The notes below the pieces were generated by a model. It was not told where the DNA came from. It saw nothing but the letters and a program-made list of their open reading frames with translations, and made no database searches. From Colletotrichum lupini (Eukaryota; Ascomycota; Sordariomycetes; Glomerellales; Glomerellaceae): a DNA stretch of 64,000 bases. Where the stretch lies: NCBI RefSeq assembly GCF_023278565.1, contig NC_064675.1, positions 6,014,001 to 6,078,000 on the forward strand, given 5' to 3'. The position numbers and the translations under genes were made by a program. Of this stretch, positions 56,101 through 64,000 are shown one piece after another. Each line of letters starts with the position of its first letter. The first letter of the stretch is position 1.

Positions 56101-59100
56101 GGTACTACCAGCCTTCGGGACGGACCATTGGTCGTCTTCTTGCAGTCTGCGCAATGTTTCAATAAGACACGGCGGGAATAAGACGCTGCGGGCGTGTCGG
56201 GCAGCAGTGAACGACAAGTTGGATAAGTGAGAGCGAAGCAGAGGCAGAAGCGTGTTTGTATCCGTTCAAGCGCCGACTGCATTGCTGTGCTGTCATGGAA
56301 GAGCTGTCGGTGCATGAGACAGAAAGCGGTCATGGTTTCTTTGACGGATTGTGTATGGCATAGACAGACATACACCGTACTCTGTAGTTCGTACACGTAT
56401 GTTTCCATAGTGCTCGAATCGTAGAGCCGGCCTGGACGTGAATATGACAGGTCGAAATTCGATGAGCGTGAGACAGAAGGGCCTTCCGGATCAAGATCGC
56501 CGCAGTGGGCCGGAGAGAACAAGTATCCATAGCGTCTGGGAGTTGTGTCCGTCCGCTGGCTGCGGGAGGAATGGATGAGACGAGATCGTTTTTGATGAGT
56601 CCTTGTCGTCTTCTCGAAAAGACGGTGACGGTGACGTTAGAACAAGCCAGGGCTAGATTCCGTCTTCCGCGAGAGAAAATGAGGAGCCAAAACGTGTCCA
56701 AGGTGCAGCTGGGATGGCGTGGGCTGGGAGGGCAGGGATAAGCGGTAGGCATGCCAGCCCAGCTGCCCAGGGCCTAGGAAAACCTACTCCAGCGGTGGAG
56801 AGGGAAGGCAGACAAGAACGATGGCGAGGAAGTGGTTCCGTTGAGGATACCTTTAGCAAGCGCGGACCAGGAAAGCCCCAGGGTGAGGATGGTTGTGGTT
56901 GTACAGGCGTGAAGTGTCAGGGAACAGGGGATAAGGAGGAATGTGGATGCGTCATGGGTGCCCAATATCCAGATGGTTCAAGTGCAAGTGCGATGTGGTT
57001 TGCTTGCTTGCTTTATTGTGCTGTGCTGTGCATCGCGTCACATCACGCAGTGCATGACTGGGCTGGCTTGGGTCGTCTTGCAATGAAGGGTTGTCAAAGG
57101 TGGTGTTGAACAACTCAGAATCGTCTCAGATGGTCGGACTCTTAGACTCTTAGGCTCATAATCACCGGAGGGCAATTGTCAGCAGTCAGTTGAGTAGGCA
57201 AGCATCGGAAGCCGTTTTGAGACAAGACGAGTGAAGCTTGAGACATTCAACGATAGACTCGCAGCTTCTTTTGTCTAGGGCTCAGATACTCGGAGAAACT
57301 CAGAGTGGGTGTGAATGCCTTTTGGGGAGATATGAGAGGAGTCGAGACCTGGGAGCTAGTTGCAACACAAGCGGGCGGGGTGGAAAAAAGAGATGAGAGT
57401 GATGTGATTAATGAGCGGGGAAGAAGGGAACTAGACAGAGAACGAAAGGGAGAGAAGCAGAGGAAGAAACGAAATGAAAAGATGAAAAGCCAATTTTGGT
57501 TGGCATCGACGATGAGTAAACGGTGCGGCACTTGACCGACTGTCAAGACTCAATAGCCAGGCTCATGCTCAGGCTTTGGCTCAACCTTGAGTCTCGATTA
57601 TCTCATTACTATCACGCTGCTGCGATTCGATTCGTGCTTTGCACAATGAAGCGATGAATGTCGTCCGTTCCCTTACCTCCCGCCCCCAATTCCAATTACC
57701 ACCTTCATCCCAGCTTGTCCTATGCCGTGATGCTTGCATGTTTGCCTAGTGGTCCCTCGCAAGGAAATTCCGTCATCAAATAGACTTCCTTACCCACGGC
57801 TAGCAGCTCCTCATTATCCATCTTGCGCAAGAAAGGACACAAACAGTCGTCGACACCACCTGAGCCGTCCCCTCCCCTCCTAAAGCTCGGCCCAGGAGCG
57901 GAGTATGTCGCCTGTCTGCCCAAGCCGTCGGAAGGTCAGGGTCCAAGAACGCATGACATCCAATCGAGAGCGAGGTCAATCAAGTACGATACACAAGTTG
58001 AGTTCCTTGCAATTAGACTCTGCTGAGAGTCTGGCACACAAGTTCCAGATACACACCGTTCTTCCAAGCTCCAGCCTCCCCTATCCCGCGTTGCGGCTTG
58101 CCCCAGATTCCGAACGATACGCTGCCTACCGAACTCTAAAGCACCGGAGGGTTGTCGCCATCGGCAGCAAGCCGGATCTCGCCTCGGAAGTAGCATCGTG
58201 CTGCCGGTGGGCACTACACTACCTACCGTGCTAATGCTTTGAAGTATCTGTATGGATAAGGTAGAGACATGTCCGGGGGAAGGAGACATGTCTCGACAGC
58301 GAGGTCTAAAGCAGCCCACTTCTGTTCAGGACATTCAGGTGAGTTGGGTCACGATGAACCGTATCCGTCCAGACCTGAGAGTAGCTACTGGCACACTACT
58401 GCGTAGATTGCCAGAGCCTAGAGTAAATTGAGCACCATGCCCTTGGAATGTGCACTCCAAGTGCCTGGCACCGTTCGTGTCTCCCCTGCAACTCGCAGAA
58501 ACATGCCGATGGGTGCGCAAGCCTCAGGGTGCGCTAGGCGGAGGAACTTGGTCAGGAACCACGGCTCATGTACCGGTACGCCCAAAAGAAGAGGGCCGTG
58601 ACTTACATCATTCCGCATCTGCCGTACCGGCTGCTACCCATCTCCTGGTCCAGCTCCGCTATTGTTTCTTCTTGAATCTTGCCTAGCTCTGGTTTCGTCG
58701 TCCTTTCCCCTTGTGGTTTAATGTTGTCCAACCCAAGTCGCGGCAGTAATTACTCAGTATTCCGTATACGTACTGTCAAAATGAGTTGGTACCTTAGTCA
58801 CGTCTAGATAACTCAAACATCGTCGTGGGCTGCCATGGACCGACCCTACGTACTCCGTACAGATCGCTTCTTTCTCTTCTTCTCAGCCCAACCTTCATTC
58901 ACCCTGGACACCGCTGTGAAGCAACGGAATAGTAGAATATCGCGCATCCGTCACCGACAGGTGTTCCATCGGATCCCGCCGGTGGGAGAACCTGCACTAC
59001 GAGTCATCGACTGTCCAGCCTCTAGTTCACCTCGAACACGCAGACACATACACCCACACAAACAAACATCTGGGTTGGGTATCTCATCTCGAACCCCAGG

Positions 59101-60005
59101 CCCACCTTTCCTGAACTGCAATCACGCGCTCAAGTGCTCTCCTTCTCGTCAGGTGTACAGATGTCAGAACCGCTGCTGCAAGAGATAACGGCGCTGAGTT
59201 GTAGCTCAAAGTTTCCCTGTCTTCCTTTCTTGGCCACTCATGCGAATCAGTACAGCTTTATTCCCGCCCTAGACGGGCATTCCAAAGGTCACCGTTGATC
59301 AGATGGATTCCAATCATAGACATTCATTTGGCCCGCCGTTGCGCTAACCCAACTGGCCCCCATTCTTCACTATCCGGCTTGCCGATTTGATATTAGCCCA
59401 AGGGCTTGCAAATCGACTTTCCTAAAGGCTAAACCGCCACACACGGAGTGCGGATTTAGCTAACTACCTGGATTCCGGGGGCTACAATCTGCGCATCTGG
59501 GTATACACTGAAGCGAACCAGAACCGACGGACGCTCCGGGTCCTGACAAGATATGGATGTGACCAGGTGCTCCATTGCCTGCGGATACTATACATCACCT
59601 GGATACCCTATACTCCGCTCAATATTCGTACTCCGTACGGATATACAGATATGAAATATTATTCAAGAGACTGACGCCGAGCCGAATGGATGTGCAACAA
59701 CAATGGCGATCTGCCCAGCATCGCCCACGCCGCGCTGGATCCTACCCGCACCGGGCAGGCGGACACTTTGGGATGAAAAGTCTTCGACGGGGATCCATGG
59801 ACTCGAACGTTGGACACTACCACCGCACTATTCTCTGAACAGTTACGGGACACCGCACGCTACCGTCTACCTCCCCTCTGTACCTTGCCATGCTCGACGA
59901 ACTACGCTAGCCGGCTAGTTACCTAGCGTCTAAGTAGCTTCCATGAGCCTGGTCCAAGGACGTCGTCTTCACTCCCCAGTTCTACTTCTCTCGCTTCTCT
60001 CCCCT

Positions 60006-60019
60006 CCCCCCCCCCCCCC
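60006..60019. repeat. Poly(C) run of 14 bases
   Basis: Fourteen consecutive C on the plus strand, a shorter counterpart of the 91-base G tract. Confidence 0.9.
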
Positions 60020-62058
60020 GGAGACCTACGCAGGGACCCCCGAAATCCCGGCCGATTTGGATTTTTCTCCCTCCCACGCTGCACTGGCTGAGATGAGAGA
60101 AAGGTCCAACATCCCGCGCTTCTCCCTCGGCCTGCCAAAGTCGGTCAGAAGGGCGGTGATGAGAGGGGAAGCTCCCCGATTCTTGCATCATGCAGCGGAA
60201 GCCGTTCCTGGGGCGTAAGAGTATTCCTCTTCTCCTTCCAGACATATCTGACTGCTGCTGACAACAGACCCCAGTGCCTTACCTGCACACACACCTCAGA
60301 CGCGAACACATCTGTGCGAGAGGGGGACAGCAAGATACGCAATGAGCATCGTGGAGTGGTAGACGTGCCACCATCCTTGCAGGTCGCGGAGCTGCCCTCG
60401 ACACAATAACGGCTGCGCAGCGCATCGTCATCTCGCGGCACCTTGGGTTCATGACAAGCTGCCCGCTACGTCTCGGCCGAGCAGTCATTCCTCGCGTACT
60501 TGAAAGTTGACGCCGCCTGAGCTGAGCATTGTGAATTTGTACGGACAGCTAGCTCAAGCTAGCTAGCTGCGAAGCATCACTAACTGCTGCCCGTCATTGC
60601 TAGGAAGACCGAGGCAGCAGAAGCAAGCACCATCCCAGTTTCTCGCTGCCCTTCCGGAATGGCTCTTCAGTCGAGAACATTTTGGCCCCGTGCGTCAAGC
60701 ATGGCTAACCCTCCTGGAAAAAAGTATTTCTGCATGGCATGTCACAAGAAGCAAAAACAAGAGGCAAAGTTCCCTAGGTCAAGGTCCCAGCCAAAGCCAA
60801 GGCACGCAAGCAAGACAAGTGCGCAGAGAGAGAGGGAAAAGTCGGTACCGTCATGTCAGCAGGGGACTTGTACCGTTACTTACCTCTCGACCCGAACGAG
60901 AGCAACCGGTCGACTAAGCCCTGTCAGTGTCTGAGCACCCTATGGCGCCGAGACTGGGTCTACCCCCTGGTGTTTCCCTTGATCCCATGCCATGTACCCC
61001 GGCCAGCACATTTGCTGTCCACAACCCAACAGCTTCAACTTGTATCCAAATCCATGTCGCCGTTCATCCTCCTCTTCTCCTCCTTCTCCTCCACCACCGT
61101 GTACACCCCCATGCACGTTAAGCTCGTTGGTTCCCCAGCAAGTTGCCAGGGTTCGGTCGATAAGAAGGCTATGCCGCCCATAAGAGAACTACAGTACGCT
61201 AGGGCAATTCAGAAAAAGAATCAAATAGACCTGGTCCTCCCGACCTTGCCTAATAGTCTCTGTCGTGCAATGACCCGCGGTTACATTGGAACCATAGCAG
61301 CTTTGCAAGAGAATCCTAACCACTCCTTTCGATCACACTTGCTCATCTAAATCGAATACGACCTTGGTCACCAAGCCACCCTGCCCGGTTATCGAAATAA
61401 CATTCAGTTCACACGAGGAACACGGCTCACCGCACTACACTGCTTCGAATATCCAGCCTAGCAACAACTATCACTTGTGGTTCACGTTCTGCAACGATTC
61501 TTTCTTCTCAAGAGGACAGACCTGCAATACGTCAAACTGTTGGATCATCCCTGGGTTTATGAAAAGACCAGCAAGAAAGACAACTAGCTCTAGCAAGGAA
61601 TAAGGACGCGTTGGCTACTCACAGTGAGTCGATCCAGCCATCACCTAGTGCCTGAGGTTCTCCTCGGCCACTCATTGCCCGGGATCGAATCCAGAGTCAT
61701 GAGTGGCCCGTTCGGCCTGCACTCTTACCACGCCATCAACACATTTAATCCTGACCATCGGCACTGCCAACCTTCAGCCAGCTTTCCAACCTCTTCCACG
61801 GCCTTTTGCGGTCACCCAAGTACTTTGTCCACTGAAACTTGCGTCTCATCTGGAGATCTCCTTCTCTCAGTCGACAAAAGCAAAGCAGCCTGCCATCACA
61901 TAGGGAAGTCGTCATTACGACCACCGACGCCAATCTCGATAGGCCTGCATCTACCACATCGTGCTTTAGCCAGCTCTTTGATCAGAAGATTGACTTGACT
62001 GGGCTGCTTCCGTTGCGGCCGTTGAACAAGTCTTTCTTACCTCCTGACCTATTCGTGA

Positions 62059-64000
62059 TATCTAGACCTTGGGACTATTGGCTTCGACCCAGTTAGTCCC
62101 ACCAAAGCCGACAATCTGGCGATCTCAGCGGTTGTCCGATTCTCTGGACATCACCAACCCCAACGTAGCCGCGAGGCTAAGGAGGGCGAAAACGCACAGA
62201 CAACTTGTCTGCATACAACTGACCGGTATCCTGGACAAAACAACACACACACTACCAAGCAACCTTCTTCTCCCGGGCCAGATTCGGACTATTCCTCGGC
62301 TTCAAGTACTGGCCAGAACGGTCAATGTTCGGGCCAAAACGGCCGGGAGAGTGAAGGGGAAAAGGTCTCGATGTCACAGAGGGGGCTTGCACCTCACTCT
62401 ACGACGCAATCACCATCTCGAGCTCCCTTTACTTCCCAGCAGAGTACTCTATCTCGAGACAGTCAAGCGTTCCAAGATGTTGTCACAACCCCTTCCGCAG
62501 CCGGCGAGAGACACTCCAATGCTCCACGGTCCTTGGGCATCAGAGGGTTGATAAACCCGTCTGAAGCGCAACAGGAAAGCTCCACTGGCGAGTCATCACA
62601 GCCTCGGCCAACTGACAGTCAGACCTCGCCATATGGCATGCCTCCGGGGCAATATACCACATCTAGTGATCGCCAGTATGCATTCCAAGGTCGAGGACAT
62701 CCTAGTTCTCAGCCCGGTACTCCAGCTGGCCACCCGACAACCACGCCCTTGGGCCACACACCATCGGAACACTCGCCCAAGAGTGGGTTTCCCTTCCCTC
62801 CCATGGGTGCTCCAAGGCAGATTCTCAGTCCTCGAGAAGTACGCGCAGCCAGCGTGAGCCAGACGGGTATGCGAGGCCACGAACCACAACAAACTCCCTT
62901 TTTACCGCCCAACGCTTCGCGACTGAAGCGCCCTTACCCTGGCGAGGAGGGTCCCCAAGAGCCCGTTCGTTCAGCATCCGGTCTACCCTTCTCTGGACCC
63001 CCTTCCCTAGGCCCTCCTTCAGCAGGAATGGGTCCGCTCACAACGCCGCCGCGTTCCATGTCCCAGCCCATGGTTGGACACATGCAGCCTGGCAACCCCG
63101 AACGGCCTCAACTGCCCCCTATGGCACGAGATCCTCATGGTAGACCAACAGAGTTCCATGGTCAACCAATGCTACCTCCGGGTCAGAACTATCCTCCACC
63201 ACAGTCACCAGGCGTCCCTGTTTGGTCCACACCTGGTGCTGGAACGTCCTTATACCAAAGTCTGCGGTCAGATGTGACAAAGGCGGAGGGTGGCATGGTA
63301 GTCAGGCTACCGGGAGACGAGGGAGGCATTCTCATACCCGTAGACGTACATCAGGCGTCAAAGCAGGCAGACGAGAAACGCCAACGGAATGCCGGGGCCT
63401 CGGCACGCTTCAGACAGAGGAAGAAGGAGAGAGACCAGGAACAGACTGCCAGTCTGCAAAAGTTGGAACAGCGTGGACGTGACCTGGAGGTGAGAGTGCG
63501 GGAGTTGACCCGGGAGAGGGACTTTTACCGGGACGAGCGCAACCGTCTCCGCGATGTGGTTCTTCGAACGCCTCTCAGCGACATGGCAAACGGACCTCCG
63601 AGCCCAACGTCGTCGAGAAGCGGAGGATCTATGGCGGAGACCAGCCCCATGGTGCAAGCTCCGATGCTGCCACATCAGTCTCAGGGCTACGCATCGAGCG
63701 AGGCGTCTTCAGTGGAACGACCGACGCGTAGACGCAGGACCGACTCGGCCCCACCTCCAGAGTTCTCGATGCCTTCATATGGCACTCCGATCCCCCAGGC
63801 TGGAAACCTGCCGCCCATGCAGGCTCCGGCGTATGGCATGATGCCGCAGAGACCCCCGTCTACGGCGCCGGGCGGAGAGCGACTACCACCTCTTCGGGGC
63901 ATGGAGGGCCCTTACGCTGGCCAGGAATCGGGGCCAGGCGTGTCTGCCGCTGGTCCTTTGTATCCCAGCTACACGCGTGTCCCTCATGAGACGGGATTCG
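62059..64000 (+). CDS. bZIP transcription factor, 5' end unresolved and 3' end beyond the window
   Basis: One frame is open from 62059 to the window end. The first in-frame ATG is at 62371, but the frame above it (DSDYSSASSTGQNGQ and similar) already looks like regulator low complexity, so an upstream exon is likely; possible acceptors are CCCAG near 62091 and AACGTAG at 62168. The N-terminal part is Ser/Pro/Gln-rich with a conserved-looking RSLGIRGLINPSEAQ block. The bZIP lies at about 63361-63550: the basic region EKRQRNAGASARFRQRRKK has the N-x7-R core contacting DNA, followed by heptad-like LQKLEQRGRDLEVRVRELT. The sequence after it is Pro/Ser/Met-rich. The DNA-binding residues are intact. 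Target genes and named orthologue cannot be assigned. From 62371 on, coding is confident; 62059-62370 is inferred. Confidence 0.85.

Larger units (their letters stand above)
48672..62058. other. More than 13 kb without a convincing gene
   Basis: On both strands I found only short frames, the longest about 188 codons (55956-56522, minus), without motifs, signal peptides or plausible splicing. It holds scattered simple repeats and copies of the ACTCCGTAC motif (51526-51538, 53805-53821, 58851-58860, 59629-59638). Base composition is not visibly AT-rich, so there is no obvious sign of heavy RIP decay. Its right part must include the bZIP promoter and probably its first exon(s). Confidence 0.5.

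Noticed and set aside
55956..56522. 188-codon minus-strand frame in the gene-free interval
   Set aside because: Cys/Ser/Arg-rich random-like composition with no motif or signal peptide; length within chance expectation.
59330..59375. tRNA-like D-arm sequence on the minus strand (GGGTTAGCGCAACGG)
   Set aside because: No matching anticodon arm or T arm follows, so at most a chance match or a tRNA fragment.
61680..61700. GGGATCGAATCC resembling a tRNA T loop
   Set aside because: The flanking bases do not form a T stem and no D or anticodon arm is present.
1..64000. CRISPR arrays, bacterial operons, phage or insertion sequences, secondary-metabolite cluster
   Set aside because: Genes are single, intron-containing and eukaryotic; there are no direct-repeat arrays, transposase or integrase motifs, terminal inverted repeats, and no PKS, NRPS or terpene synthase.

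Overview
The window is nuclear chromosomal DNA from a filamentous ascomycete (Pezizomycotina, most likely a Sordariomycete). The support is short GT-AG introns of 49-124 bp, several with CTRAC or TACTAAC branch sites; a Zn2Cys6 factor with the fungal middle homology region; fungal wall enzymes (GH16, NodB plus CBM18); Ypp1 and Rix1 orthologues; and two intron-containing tRNAs. Nothing looks bacterial, viral or transposon-derived. All exon joins are inferred from reading frame and splice consensus. I had no transcripts or database searches, so family names rest on recognised motifs.

Layout. 1-748: 3' end of a putative alpha/beta-hydrolase-like gene. 926-1787: 3-hydroxyacyl-CoA dehydratase PHS1. 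2344-3531: secreted, probably GPI-anchored GH16 glycanase. 5351-7855: Zn2Cys6 regulator in five exons. 8566-8656: an uninterrupted run of 91 G. 9629-10540: WW-domain protein. 11070-13413 and 14124-17989: RIX1 and YPP1, divergent across about 0.7 kb. 19329-20633 and 25019-26482: two paralogous DUF5672 type II membrane proteins, divergent across 4.4 kb of non-coding DNA. 29710-32627: chitin deacetylase-like protein with many chitin-binding modules. 33421-35286: unrecognised 621-residue, probably nuclear protein. 37705-37798 and 39312-39403: tRNA-Ile(UAU) and tRNA-Arg(ACG), both with introns. 40709-41486: small secreted Lys/Ala/Pro-rich protein. 44626-46046: N-terminal protein methyltransferase (NTM1 type). 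47548-48671: SMP-30/gluconolactonase-like protein. 48672 to about 62058: more than 13 kb with no convincing gene. From about 62059 to the window end: 5' and central part of a bZIP regulator.

The genes do not form an evident pathway or secondary-metabolite cluster. Housekeeping genes (PHS1, RIX1, YPP1, NTM1, tRNAs) are mixed with cell-surface genes (GH16, chitin deacetylase, the DUF5672 pair, the basic secreted protein) and two regulators. I found no convincing new multi-gene system. The features most worth a second look are the poly-G tract, the DUF5672 pair, the chitin deacetylase architecture, the secreted basic low-complexity protein, the orphan nuclear protein and the long gene-free interval before the bZIP gene.
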